From positions 1-39,851 of the forward strand of contig VXLV01000173.1 of the NCBI GenBank assembly GCA_009841405.1: a DNA stretch of 39,851 nt. The letters are read 5' to 3'. The stretch is from Chloroflexota bacterium (lineage in GTDB: Bacteria > Chloroflexota > Anaerolineae > Aggregatilineales > Phototrophicaceae). The notes below the pieces were generated by a model. That model ran no database searches and was not told the origin of the DNA. It saw only the letters and a program-made list of their open reading frames with translations. The position numbers were made by a program, and so were the translations under genes. Below, piece after piece: positions 32,612 through 39,851 of the stretch (the stretch's first letter is position 1; the number at the start of each line of letters is the position of its first letter).

Positions 32612-33034
32612 ATGCGGCTTGGTTGGTCGGTGATTTGCCGAGATTACGGAAGGCTGGACGACGGCACAATAGTGCTGCATAGAGTGTTCACGGATACAAT
32701 TCTTGAGCTTTCGTTGCCGCAGCCTGGACCAGCATTGGCGCCGCTAGATCCGACATTCGTTCTTGTATCATACTGGTATAAGGAATCAGATGCAGAATCG
32801 AGACTTCACCCGGCGATATTGCGAATCTCGGCTCCTGGCGACAATCAAGAGATAGGCAGACTGCAATTCAATATCGATCTAAGAAACTCAAGGAGTAGAT
32901 TGACGACATTCCGGTTTAGACCATTTAGATATATCTCCGATGGACTGTATGAGATTCAGATTGAGGCGCCAGAATTCGGCGGCTGGAACGTTACATCGCA
33001 CAACGGCTTGAATGTAGTGGGAAGAGCGACGTAA
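32612..33034 (+). CDS. Hypothetical beta-rich protein
   Basis: A 140-aa protein that I do not firmly recognise. It reads as alternating beta strands (GWSVICRDYGRLDDGTIVLH, FTDTILELSLP, TFVLVSYWYKES, GRLQFNIDLRNS, GLYEIQIEAPEFGGW) and has no signal peptide. The layout vaguely resembles small beta-sandwich DUFs that begin with a cofactor-free 'vision of gene product' strand, but I make no family call. It is less GC-rich than the flanking kinase and sulfatase genes and is followed 26 bp later by another short gene of similar composition, suggesting a small acquired cassette. Confidence 0.65.
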   Translation: MRLGWSVICRDYGRLDDGTIVLHRVFTDTILELSLPQPGPALAPLDPTFVLVSYWYKESDAESRLHPAILRISAPGDNQEIGRLQFNIDLRNSRSRLTTFRFRPFRYISDGLYEIQIEAPEFGGWNVTSHNGLNVVGRAT

Positions 33035-33060
33035 GTCGGAGCGAAATGGAAGGGCGTAAT

Positions 33061-33240
33061 ATGAGAGAGAACAACACTGCAATTTCGAATACTCCCATTA
33101 CCGAATATGTCGTGGATGGGGACAGAATTTACCCTAAGCATGCGCCGCCGGTTCTGGACAGTTTGGCCGCAGCCGCAACACCTCAAGATCCACCCAAAGA
33201 CGCGGCCAAGCCGAAGCCCACCCGGGAAGAGGACGGTTAG
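33061..33240 (+). CDS. Small hypothetical protein, Pro/Lys-rich C-terminus
   Basis: A 59-aa protein of unknown function: MRENNTAISNTPITEYVVDG at the start, then a Pro/Ala/Lys-rich tail (TPQDPPKDAAKPKPTREEDG). GGAAGGG at 33048-33054 is well spaced for ATG 33061, so I prefer this to ATG 33046. It sits 26 bp after the 140-aa gene and is probably co-transcribed. It could be an unstructured partner of that protein; a chance ORF remains possible. Confidence 0.5.
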   Translation: MRENNTAISNTPITEYVVDGDRIYPKHAPPVLDSLAAAATPQDPPKDAAKPKPTREEDG

Positions 33241-33370
33241 TCGCTTTGCCGGATTCATCAGCTGAGGCGCCTCCTCATTTGGTGATTCGTCACTTTGGCG
33301 CCCCGCCTCGCCCCGAATGTTCGCCAGTCGGGCAGCGTGCGTCCCAATGGGTAGCCCCTACTGATACGCC

Positions 33371-33379
33371 GGAGGGAGG
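33371..33379 (+). promoter_or_regulatory. Strong ribosome binding site (GGAGGGAGG) for the sulfatase gene
   Basis: Six nt before ATG 33386; it fixes the start. Confidence 0.75.
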
Positions 33380-33385
33380 TGTCTC

Positions 33386-34945
33386 ATGCCGCAACCGAAC
33401 ATCATCCTGATCCTCGCCGATGACCTGGGTTACAGTGACATCGGCTGTTTCGGCGCCGAGATCGCCACGCCCAATCTCGACCGGCTGGCGGCGTCAGGCG
33501 CGCGCTTCTCGCAGATGTACAGCTTCGCCCGCTGCTGCCCGTCGCGGGCGGCGCTGCTGACCGGCTTGCACCCGCATCAAGCCGGCGTCGGCCACATGAT
33601 GGACGACAACGGGACGCGCGCTTATCAAGGCTACCTGCGGGATGACGCCGTAACCATCGCCGAAGTGCTGAAGGGCGCGGGCTACCGCACGCTGATGTCC
33701 GGCAAGTGGCATGTCGGCGGGTTCCTGCCCGCGCGCGAGCCGGAGTCTTGGCGGCCGGGCGCGCCCGGGCATCCGACGCCGATGCAGCGTGGCTTCGACC
33801 GCTTCTTCGGCACCCTGGCCGGCGCCGGCAGCTTCTTCCACCCCCACGCGCTGATGGAAGACGGCGAATTCATCCGCGAATATCCGGACGACTTTTATTA
33901 CACCGACGCCATCAGCGACAAGGCGGTCGAGATGATCGGCGAAGCGCATGACGATGAACTGCCCTTCTTCCTGCATGTCGCCTACACCGCGCCGCACTGG
34001 CCGCTGCACGCCCCGCCCGACGACATCGCAAAGTATGAAGGCGCGTATCGTGGCGGCTGGGACCAGCTTCGCCAGCAGCGGCACGAGGAGCTCAACGGGT
34101 TGGGCCTGCTCGATCCCGCCTGGGAGATTTCGCCGCGCGACGAGGACTCCCGCCCCTGGGCCGACGAAATGCACAGCGACTGGGAAGACCTGCGCATGGC
34201 GACCTACGCCGCCATGATCGACCGCATGGACCAGGGCATTGGTCGCATCCTGGCCAAACTGGACGCGCTTTCAATCACTGACGATACGCTGATTATCTTC
34301 CTCTCCGATAACGGCGGCTGCGCGGAATACCTGGCGGAGGATGGCTGGATCAATTCCTACGTGCCCAACTTGCCCGATGGGCGGCCGGTGCGCATCGGCA
34401 ACCACATCGGCATGCGGCCCGGACCCGCCGATACCTATATGAGCTACGACTTGCCCTGGGCCAACGCCTCCAATTCGCCTTTCCGACTATACAAACACTG
34501 GGTGCACGAAGGCGGAATCTCATCGCCTTGCATCGTGCATTATCCGGCCTTGATTGACGAGCCGAGCGTCATCCACAGCCCGGTCCAGTTCATTGATGTG
34601 CTGCCGACATTCGCCGCGCTGGCCGGGGCCGATTATCCGGCCGAATACGGCGAACGGTCGATTCAGCCGGTCGAGGGCGAGAGTTTCTTGCCGGCGCTGG
34701 CGGACGGCAACTGGCGGCGCGAACGGCCGCTCTTCTGGGAGCACGAGGGCAACCGCGCCGTGAGGGTGGGCGACTGGAAGCTGGTCAGCAAACACCCGGG
34801 GGATTGGGAGCTTTACAATATGGTCGAGGACCGTACCGAGCTGAACGACCTGAGCGGCGGCGAATCCGCGCGCGTCCGAAGCATGAGCCGGCTCTACGAG
34901 GCCTGGGCCGCGCGCTGCGAGGTCCGCCCCTGGCCGCTCGTTTGA
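33386..34945 (+). CDS. Type I (formylglycine) sulfatase, arylsulfatase family
   Basis: A 519-aa sulfatase hydrolysing sulfate esters. Metal ligands D12-D13 are in ILILADDLGYSDIG; the sulfatase signature C-X-P-S-R is RCCPSRAALLTG with C50 as the residue to be oxidised to formylglycine; GKWHVGG follows, then LSDNGGCAEYL supplying further calcium ligands, and a C-terminal subdomain ending WKLVSKHPGDWELYNMVEDRTEL. All key residues are present. No signal peptide is apparent, so it may act in the cytoplasm. The maturation enzyme is not in this window. A family-C hairpin with a short T-rich stretch follows the stop and may end the transcript. Confidence 0.92.
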   Translation: MPQPNIILILADDLGYSDIGCFGAEIATPNLDRLAASGARFSQMYSFARCCPSRAALLTGLHPHQAGVGHMMDDNGTRAYQGYLRDDAVTIAEVLKGAGYRTLMSGKWHVGGFLPAREPESWRPGAPGHPTPMQRGFDRFFGTLAGAGSFFHPHALMEDGEFIREYPDDFYYTDAISDKAVEMIGEAHDDELPFFLHVAYTAPHWPLHAPPDDIAKYEGAYRGGWDQLRQQRHEELNGLGLLDPAWEISPRDEDSRPWADEMHSDWEDLRMATYAAMIDRMDQGIGRILAKLDALSITDDTLIIFLSDNGGCAEYLAEDGWINSYVPNLPDGRPVRIGNHIGMRPGPADTYMSYDLPWANASNSPFRLYKHWVHEGGISSPCIVHYPALIDEPSVIHSPVQFIDVLPTFAALAGADYPAEYGERSIQPVEGESFLPALADGNWRRERPLFWEHEGNRAVRVGDWKLVSKHPGDWELYNMVEDRTELNDLSGGESARVRSMSRLYEAWAARCEVRPWPLV

Positions 34946-34960
34946 CCAGAAGCGGCGTTA

Positions 34961-35107
34961 TGCCCTCACCCCAAGCCCCTCTCCCAAAACGGGAGAGGGG
35001 CTTTCTGCAGCCTCGAAGAAGTAAGCAATTGCCCGGGCTCCGACTCATTCGCGAGCCGGCTCCCCTTCTCCCCTGGTGGAAGAAGGGGCTTGGGGGATGA
35101 GGGGGCA
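34961..35107. repeat. Family C repeat, large inverted-repeat (MITE-like) copy
   Basis: The left arm (TGCCCTCACCCCAAGCCCCT) and the right arm, whose reverse complement begins TGCCCCCTCATCCCCCAAGC, face each other across ~60 bp. The left arm contains a perfect 11-bp hairpin (34975-34985 with 34991-35001) followed by TTTCT, so it may also terminate the sulfatase transcript. Confidence 0.75.
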
Positions 35108-35125
35108 AGGGCGTCGCCCAGCCGT

Positions 35126-35153
35126 TTGCCTGGTTGTAAGATTATGTTAATAT
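35126..35153 (+). promoter_or_regulatory. Candidate promoter before the carboxylate-amine ligase gene
   Basis: TTGCCT (35126-35131), 16-nt spacer, TAATAT (35148-35153) with TG-N just before it. Confidence 0.4.
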
Positions 35154-35176
35154 GTCAAGAAGGTGTCACTCACCAC

Positions 35177-35183
35177 GGAGGGG
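35177..35183 (+). promoter_or_regulatory. Ribosome binding site (GGAGGGG) deciding the ligase start
   Basis: Eight nt before ATG 35192. It supports this start over the much longer open frame beginning at 35090. Confidence 0.7.
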
Positions 35184-35191
35184 GTAAACTC

Positions 35192-36364
35192 ATGTACTCA
35201 GCGCCCTTGACGATCGGCATCGAAGAAGAATATCAGTTGATCAACCCCGAGACCGGCGAATTGGCGGCGGTGGTCCAACAGTTGCTGCACGACGAACGCA
35301 TCCGCCAGATTGGCGACCAGGTCAAGCCGGAGTTCATGCAGTCGCAGATCGAGATTGGCAGCGCCATCTGCCGCAACGTGCAGGAAGCGCGTATGGAGCT
35401 GGTGCGCTTGCGCCGCGAGGTGGATACCGTGGCCGAGCGCTACGGCTACGGCATCCTGGCCGCCAGCACGCACCCCTTCGCCCGCTGGGAAGAGCAAGAG
35501 GCCAATCCGGGCGAGCGCTATCAAGACCTGAAAGATTATATGCAAGAGGTGGCGCGGCAGATGCTGATCTTCGGCATGCACGTGCATGTCGGCTTCGGCA
35601 CGACCCCCGAGCAGCTTGACCTGCTGATCGACATTCAGAATCAGCTGCGCTATTTCTTGCCGCATTTGCTGGCGTTTTCGACCAGTTCGCCCTTCTGGCA
35701 CGGGCACCCAACCGGGCTGAAGAGCTATCGCAGCATCATCTTCGAGAACCTGCCGCGCACTGGCACGGCGCCGATTTTCAACTCGTTCAGCGATTACACG
35801 CACCTTATCGATACCTTCGGGCAGGTGGGCGCGCTGGGCAAGGGGCGCAGCGACGGCAAAGCCGACTACACCAAGATCTGGTGGGACAGCCGCCCGCACG
35901 AAGATTTCGGCACGCTGGAGATCCGCATCTGCGACATCTGCACGACGGTCGATGAGGCGGTGGCGATCGCCGCGCTGGTGCAAGCCCTGGTCGCCAAGCT
36001 GATCAAGCTGCGCAACGAGAACCTCAGCTGGCGCATCTACCCCAACGAGCTCATCGCCGAGAATAAGTGGCGCGCCGTGCGCTGGGGGCTGGATGGCCAG
36101 TTAATCGACTACGGCAAGCGCGAGGCGGTGCCGATGCGCTTCCTGGCGCATGAGCTGCTTGAGGTCATTGACGATGTCGTGGACGAGTTGGGCTCGCGCG
36201 ACGAGATCAACTATGTGCATACGATTCTGGAAAACGGCACCAGCTCCGACCGGCAGCTGGCGGTTTACAACGGATGCTTGTCGGACGGCGCCACCGTTGA
36301 TGAAGCGCTGCGGGCGGTGGTGGCGCACCTGCGCGCCGAGACGCTGCGCGGCGTGCGGGATTAG
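35192..36364 (+). CDS. Carboxylate-amine ligase, YbdK / glutamate-cysteine ligase 2 family
   Basis: A 390-aa ATP-dependent ligase of the GCS2 family (YbdK type), which joins an amino acid carboxylate and an amine, with weak gamma-glutamyl-cysteine synthetase activity reported for E. coli YbdK. Signatures are TIGIEEEYQLINPETGEL at the N-terminus, FGMHVHVGFGTTPEQ, LLAFSTSSPFWHGHPTG, and DFGTLEIRICDICTTVDEA near residue 235, where the Glu and Arg are metal/ATP contacts. Family length is about 370-400. It is a single gene, followed by the hairpin array. True glutathione synthesis is not implied, as no glutathione synthetase gene is near. Confidence 0.92.
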   Translation: MYSAPLTIGIEEEYQLINPETGELAAVVQQLLHDERIRQIGDQVKPEFMQSQIEIGSAICRNVQEARMELVRLRREVDTVAERYGYGILAASTHPFARWEEQEANPGERYQDLKDYMQEVARQMLIFGMHVHVGFGTTPEQLDLLIDIQNQLRYFLPHLLAFSTSSPFWHGHPTGLKSYRSIIFENLPRTGTAPIFNSFSDYTHLIDTFGQVGALGKGRSDGKADYTKIWWDSRPHEDFGTLEIRICDICTTVDEAVAIAALVQALVAKLIKLRNENLSWRIYPNELIAENKWRAVRWGLDGQLIDYGKREAVPMRFLAHELLEVIDDVVDELGSRDEINYVHTILENGTSSDRQLAVYNGCLSDGATVDEALRAVVAHLRAETLRGVRD

Positions 36365-36391
36365 GCCAACCACGCCATTAACTGGAAATTT

Positions 36392-36636
36392 GTAGGGGCG
36401 ACGTATCAAGTCGCCCGCAATCAGGTCGCATCTTGTAGGGGCTACCCTTGGGTCGTCCTCGTTCGCGTCGAATCTTGTAGGGGCGACATACCATGTCGCC
36501 CGCAGTCCCGTCGAATCTTGTAGGGGCGACTTATCAAGTCGCCCGCAATCACATCCAATCTTGTAGGGGCGACTCTGTGAGTCGCCCAAAAGTGCCCGCA
36601 ATTGTTTCAGCGGGCGATTCGCAGAATCGCCCCTAC
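36392..36636. repeat. Tandem array of family A hairpins, 42-43 nt period
   Basis: It fills most of the 328-bp gap 36365-36692. Five GTAGGGGC units start at 36392, 36435, 36477, 36520 and 36563; a sixth hairpin at 36612-36632 is inverted (followed by CTAC). Stems are GGGCGACGT/AAGTCGCCC (one mismatch), a decayed copy, GGGCGACAT/ATGTCGCCC, GGGCGACTT/AAGTCGCCC, GGGCGACTC/GAGTCGCCC and GGGCGATTC/GAATCGCCC. Linkers share an (A)ATCTT ending before each GTAGGGG. A family-B block follows at 36648-36676. Confidence 0.9.
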
Positions 36637-36647
36637 GGCGTCGTTTT

Positions 36648-36676
36648 TCTCTGTGCCCTCTGTGCCTCTGTGGTGA
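36648..36676. repeat. Family B repeat (inverted words)
   Basis: Three CTCTGTG words, then GGTGAATAA, ending 16 nt before the stop of the convergent dehydrogenase gene. Confidence 0.7.
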
Positions 36677-36692
36677 ATAAAATGGCAGCCCG

Positions 36693-37724
36693 TCAAGACT
36701 CATCAGGCGTCTTCGCCCGATTCGTCGTATAACGCATGCTCAACTCCGGCTCCGCCATTTGCAGGCGGCGCGGCGGCAAGCCCTGGATCACCGCTTCCAG
36801 ATCGTCCACCACCATCTCGCCCAGGTCGACCATGCCCTGCGCCACCGAGCCAGCCCGGTGCGCCGAGAGCAGCGCGCCCTCAGCCCGCCGTATGGGATGG
36901 TCCGCGGGCAGCGGCTCCACCGGGAAGACATCGGTCGCCAGCTTGAAGCGCCCGGCCAACACCAGTTCGGTCAGGGCGTCGAAATCGACTACGTGCGCGC
37001 GGCTGGATAGTATCAGCACCGCGTTCCGGGGGATGCGCTCAAGCAATTCGCGCGTGAGCATGGCGCGGTTCTCGCTTGAGGGGACGGCCAGCACAAAGAT
37101 GAACCGCGATGTCGCCAGCAACTGTTCCAGCGGCATTGGCTCGACGCCTTGCCGGCGCAAGTAGCCGGCGCCCAGCCAGGGATCGTAAGCCGAAATTCGC
37201 ACGTTGAAGGGCCGCAACAGGGGATGCAGGGCGCGGGCGATGCTGCCGTAGCCGATGATGCCCACCGGCTGATCGTAGAGCAGGTAGGTGTTGACGTTGC
37301 CGTCCCAGAGGTACTGCTCGTCGCCGGCGCGCATCTGCCGGTCGCCGTAGGCGATCTCGCGGCAAGAGGCGATCGCCATGCCCAGCGAGAACTCAGCCAC
37401 TTGCCGGGCGAAACCCGGCGCCGCGCTCAATACGCGGATGCGCCGGCGGTAGCACGCTTCGTAGTCCAGGCCCCGGGGAAAGCCGCCCGAGACATCCATG
37501 ATGGCGCGCAGCTTTACGGCTTGGTCGAGCGCGTCGCCGTAGCGCCAGCCAGCGCAGACCACCGCCTCGGCTTCCGGCAGCGCGCGCAGGAATTCGTCCC
37601 GTGGCATGCGCTCGTCCAGCCCCCAAACCACGTCGACCAGGTCATGGAGACGCCGCTGGTCTTCGGGCGAGAAGATTTCGTCCATCCGGCGAAAATGGGG
37701 ATCGACTATCACTTTGCTTTTCAT
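36693..37724 (-). CDS. D-isomer-specific 2-hydroxyacid dehydrogenase
   Basis: A 343-aa NAD-dependent dehydrogenase. The Rossmann motif is VGIIGYGSIARALHP (G-X-G-X-X-A, about residue 155) with AYDPWL supplying the ribose-binding Asp. Catalytic residues follow the family order: Arg in LILSSRAHVVDFDAL, Glu in DVFPVEPLPADHP, His in LLSAHRAGSV. The Arg segment is SSRAH rather than the usual NxARG, a small deviation. I chose ATG 37724, where family similarity begins (MKSKVIVDPHF), over a frame start 14 codons upstream. It probably reduces a 2-keto acid or oxidises a D-2-hydroxyacid in the cytoplasm; the substrate is unknown. Confidence 0.9.
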   Translation of the reverse strand: MKSKVIVDPHFRRMDEIFSPEDQRRLHDLVDVVWGLDERMPRDEFLRALPEAEAVVCAGWRYGDALDQAVKLRAIMDVSGGFPRGLDYEACYRRRIRVLSAAPGFARQVAEFSLGMAIASCREIAYGDRQMRAGDEQYLWDGNVNTYLLYDQPVGIIGYGSIARALHPLLRPFNVRISAYDPWLGAGYLRRQGVEPMPLEQLLATSRFIFVLAVPSSENRAMLTRELLERIPRNAVLILSSRAHVVDFDALTELVLAGRFKLATDVFPVEPLPADHPIRRAEGALLSAHRAGSVAQGMVDLGEMVVDDLEAVIQGLPPRRLQMAEPELSMRYTTNRAKTPDES

Positions 37725-37792
37725 ACGCGCCTCTAACTCAAATAAATGTCGTGTTTGTACGCACACGATTAGCGGACTCTTGCCCGGATTTT

Positions 37793-37833
37793 ACCCCATC
37801 CCCGGCCCTTCCCCATTCAAATGGGGAAGGGTG
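37793..37833. repeat. Family C hairpin repeat (copy 4)
   Basis: A perfect 11-bp stem, CCCTTCCCCAT (37806-37816) with ATGGGGAAGGG (37821-37831), loop TCAA, preceded by ACCCCATCCCC. Confidence 0.75.
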
Positions 37834-37905
37834 ACTTCACAAACAGTATTAGCTTGCTTGACGTAACTGCTCAGGTTGCACAGTATATTGACCGCCTCTC
37901 ACCGC

Positions 37906-37974
37906 GCTCCCCTTCCCTGGCTTGCGGGATGCTCGCCATAGAGATGGCGAGACCGGGCCGGGGGGATTGGGTAG
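37906..37974. repeat. Family C hairpin repeat (copy 5)
   Basis: The stem CTCGCCAT (37932-37939) with ATGGCGAG (37944-37951), loop AGAG. It is the sister of copy 2, with a compensated base-pair change in the stem. Confidence 0.75.
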
Positions 37975-37983
37975 AACAATGCC

Positions 37984-39120
37984 CTAGCGCAAGCGCCGGT
38001 CGTACCAGACGGGCAACTCGCCCAGGCCGAGCGCGATATGGATGGCTGCCGCTTGCAGGGCGGTTGTCGCTTCGGCCGGCTCCAGAGCGAGCACACCCTC
38101 GGGCCGCTTTTTCTCCGCAGCCGGGTCGTTGCCGGGCAACAGCGCGTCAAGGATCTTTTCGCGGTCGATCAGCAGCGAGCGGAAGCTGCCGTCCAGCAAA
38201 TGCAGATTGATTTCGCCATGCACAATCGTTGGTCGGCGCGCGCGTTTTTTCACGACTTCGCTGACGTAGACCGACTGTACGCTGCCGGCTTTCACTTTCC
38301 ACAGCTGTTTGCTGCCGCGCCAGGCGCCGACCGTCCGCTCCCAGGGATTGATGAGCAGGGCGTCCGGCTCGCGCAGGATGATGACGATTTGCCGCGCAAT
38401 CGCCAGCGCTAGCAGAGCGGCGACAACCAGCCCCAGCCAGGGCAGCCAGGCCGGGTTGGGGATGAGCGTGCCGGCGATGGGCAAGCCGAGCTCGTGGGTC
38501 AAGGTGGCGATGGAGACTCCAAGATAGATGAGCAGCCACAAGCCGTGCCAGGCGATTTGACGCAGACGGACATGCAGCCAGCGCGTCTCCCGCAGCAGCC
38601 GCAACTCGCCTTCGCCGTCGCTTCTTTCGTCGCCGGGCTGCAAGCGCCACATGCCCAAATGCAGCGGCAGATCAACCAGCGGGATCGGCTCTGGTTCCGG
38701 CTCGGCCTGGATGCCGGCTTCGGTAGAGGCGAAGGGGATGTCCAGCGCCTGCGCGAGCGCCTGGCCCAGGCGTGATGCCTTTTCTTCGTGGATGGCGGGG
38801 TCCGGGTGGGTGAAGCGCAAGATCTCGAACCAGCGGCTGGAGCGCGCCAGCGAGATCTCCGGCGAGAGGGTCAGCCCCAACTGCCAGGACTCGGATTCGT
38901 TGGACCAGCCCAGGACAACCTGGCCCAGATCGGCGCGCAGGATTTCTCCCGATTCCGGCAGGTCGCGGCTGGCGGCAAAGTAAGCGTCGAAGCGCAGCGG
39001 GGCGTCGCGCTTCGCTTCCAGCACCAGCTTCGGCGCCGCGCGATCCTCGACCTTGATCAGGCGCCAGCGCTCGGAACTGTAGTCAACCAGGGCGTTTTCC
39101 GATACGGCGATTCGGGTCAT
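37984..39120 (-). CDS. Hypothetical membrane protein with two central helices
   Basis: A 378-aa protein that I do not recognise. About 185 soluble residues (with WQLGLTLSPEISLARSSRWFE) are followed by two close membrane segments near residues 190-250 (LWLLIYLGVSIATL and WLPWLGLVVAALLALAIA). A PH-like beta domain then follows (DALLINPWERTVGAWRGSKQ, GSVQSVYVSEVVKK, INLHLLDGSFRSLLIDRE) and a helical tail. The layout suggests both soluble parts face the cytoplasm. On the minus strand TATACT lies about 15 nt before the ATG and may be its -10. It is divergent from the LysM gene. The role is unknown. Confidence 0.75.
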   Translation of the reverse strand: MTRIAVSENALVDYSSERWRLIKVEDRAAPKLVLEAKRDAPLRFDAYFAASRDLPESGEILRADLGQVVLGWSNESESWQLGLTLSPEISLARSSRWFEILRFTHPDPAIHEEKASRLGQALAQALDIPFASTEAGIQAEPEPEPIPLVDLPLHLGMWRLQPGDERSDGEGELRLLRETRWLHVRLRQIAWHGLWLLIYLGVSIATLTHELGLPIAGTLIPNPAWLPWLGLVVAALLALAIARQIVIILREPDALLINPWERTVGAWRGSKQLWKVKAGSVQSVYVSEVVKKRARRPTIVHGEINLHLLDGSFRSLLIDREKILDALLPGNDPAAEKKRPEGVLALEPAEATTALQAAAIHIALGLGELPVWYDRRLR

Positions 39121-39193
39121 GTCTCATAATTGCCAAGTATAGGCCGGCAGATGTCGAGCGCTCATTATCGCAGATGCGAATTGCATTTTACAC

Positions 39194-39222
39194 TTGCAAT
39201 TTCTCGAATAGCGCGCTAGAAT
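39194..39222 (+). promoter_or_regulatory. Promoter before the LysM gene
   Basis: TTGCAA (39194-39199), exactly 17-nt spacer, TAGAAT (39217-39222), 47 nt before ATG 39270. It is the best -35/-10 pair in the window. Confidence 0.65.
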
Positions 39223-39269
39223 TAATCCAAGTTAAACAATGAATTACGATTTCGGGAGAATGAATTCCC

Positions 39270-39851
39270 ATGTGGTATAAAGTGATTGCCGCCTCAACAG
39301 TTCTATTTTTCAAAGTCATGTCGTTGGCGCTGATTTTGACCTTGTTCATTTATCGTACGGATTTCCTCAGCGCGCAAGGCGGCGTCAGCGAAGACGCCCC
39401 GGTCGCGACGCCCAGCAGCATCGAGATCAAAGACGAGGAGGACGACGACGCTGACGGGGACGATCCGCCGACTGACAACGACGGCTACGACACGCCGCCG
39501 GGCGAAGAAGACGACCGGATCGTCTATACGATCAGACCGGGCGACACGCTATGGCGTCTTGCCGCCCGATTGGGCATACCTTACGTCGTGCTCAGATCCC
39601 AGACTGACACGCCTTCGATGATACACCCGGGCCAGAAATTCTATTACCGCAGCGAAGACCGCATCGACTCCTCGATTCCGCTGACGGACGACGATGGCAC
39701 GGACAGCGACGGTTACAGCACGCCGCTGCCCACCACGGACTTCGACGGCATCTCGACGCCGCCGCTGACCAGCAATGACGGCACGGATAGCGACGGCTAC
39801 GACACCACCGGCGTGTTGACGACTGACAACGACGGCACGGACAGCGATGGC
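39270..39851 (+). CDS. LysM-domain envelope protein with Asp-rich tandem repeats (3' truncated)
   Basis: An open frame of 194 codons with no stop before the window ends. ATG 39270 follows a GGGAGA ribosome binding site. Residues ~5-28 form a membrane helix or uncleaved signal (VIAASTVLFFKVMSLALILT), then an acidic linker (DEEDDDADGDD), a LysM domain (residues ~85-125; VYTIRPGDTLWRLAARLGIP, later IHPGQKFYY) and a repeat region in which DGTDSDG recurs three times (with DGYDT/DGYST variants). LysM binds peptidoglycan or related glycans, so the protein probably sits at the cell surface. The Asp/Gly repeats resemble calcium-binding repeats. Confidence 0.85.
   Translation, partial: MWYKVIAASTVLFFKVMSLALILTLFIYRTDFLSAQGGVSEDAPVATPSSIEIKDEEDDDADGDDPPTDNDGYDTPPGEEDDRIVYTIRPGDTLWRLAARLGIPYVVLRSQTDTPSMIHPGQKFYYRSEDRIDSSIPLTDDDGTDSDGYSTPLPTTDFDGISTPPLTSNDGTDSDGYDTTGVLTTDNDGTDSDG

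Noticed and set aside
36392..36636. CRISPR-like regular spacing
   Set aside because: The linkers are related to each other and short (~18 nt), the repeats vary and one is inverted; no cas genes are present.

Overview
The window looks like chromosomal DNA of a Chloroflexota bacterium, probably class Anaerolineae. This is an inference from gene content: a fused transaldolase/glucose-6-phosphate isomerase, the linked SCO1664 / DUF3090 / MSMEG_4193 genes (known to me mainly from Actinobacteria and Chloroflexota), very acidic TPR proteins with repeated Trp-Leu motifs, several GT-C-like membrane proteins, and GC-rich DNA. No rRNA, tRNA, CRISPR array or complete insertion sequence was found.

Layout. 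Positions 1-2266: a CobW/COG0523 GTPase (5' end outside the window) overlapped by a WD40 protein. 2529-7473: an APH-fold kinase, then two acidic TPR/Trp-Leu proteins. 7606-10941: MutY, a small pair that includes a retropepsin-like protein, and an ABC-2 permease. 11251-14422: tal-pgi facing a cold-shock gene, with a shared terminator between them. 14700-18630 (minus strand): an MNIO/DUF692-like enzyme followed by two coupled GT-C-like paralogues. 18874-21630: phosphatase, DUF3090 and SCO1664-type kinase-like genes, with a Uma2 nuclease gene placed among them. 21932-26730: a membrane-anchored GH5 enzyme, a large GT-C-like gene, and a copy of the GH5 gene's 3' tail. 26795-28731: a lower-GC island with an N4-cytosine-type methyltransferase and a PmeII-like restriction enzyme. 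28783-36364: single metabolic genes (alpha/beta hydrolase, nitroreductase, methyltransferase, PfkB sugar kinase, sulfatase, YbdK-type ligase). 36693-39851: a 2-hydroxyacid dehydrogenase and a membrane protein on the minus strand, then a LysM protein that runs off the right edge.

Intergenic DNA carries three dispersed repeat families. Family A is a hairpin with 9-bp arms that begin GGGCGA; its apical base pairs vary but stay complementary, and five copies plus an inverted one form an array with a 42-43 nt period at 36392-36636. Family B is made of CACAGAG words repeated every 9-10 nt. Family C is a C-rich/G-rich hairpin about 45-150 bp long. A and B combine into nested composite elements upstream of tal-pgi and of the GH5 gene.

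Promoter-like sites fall into two groups. In one, an extended -10 (TGNTATAAT-like) with no clear -35 lies about 34-41 nt before the start codon. In the other, a -10 box lies only 5-11 nt before the ATG, which suggests leaderless mRNAs (mutY, two GT-C genes, the 96-aa gene). The most interesting items are the SCO1664/DUF3090/phosphatase gene set, the hairpin array, the duplicated GH5 tail beside the restriction-modification island, and the eukaryote-like GH5 enzyme.
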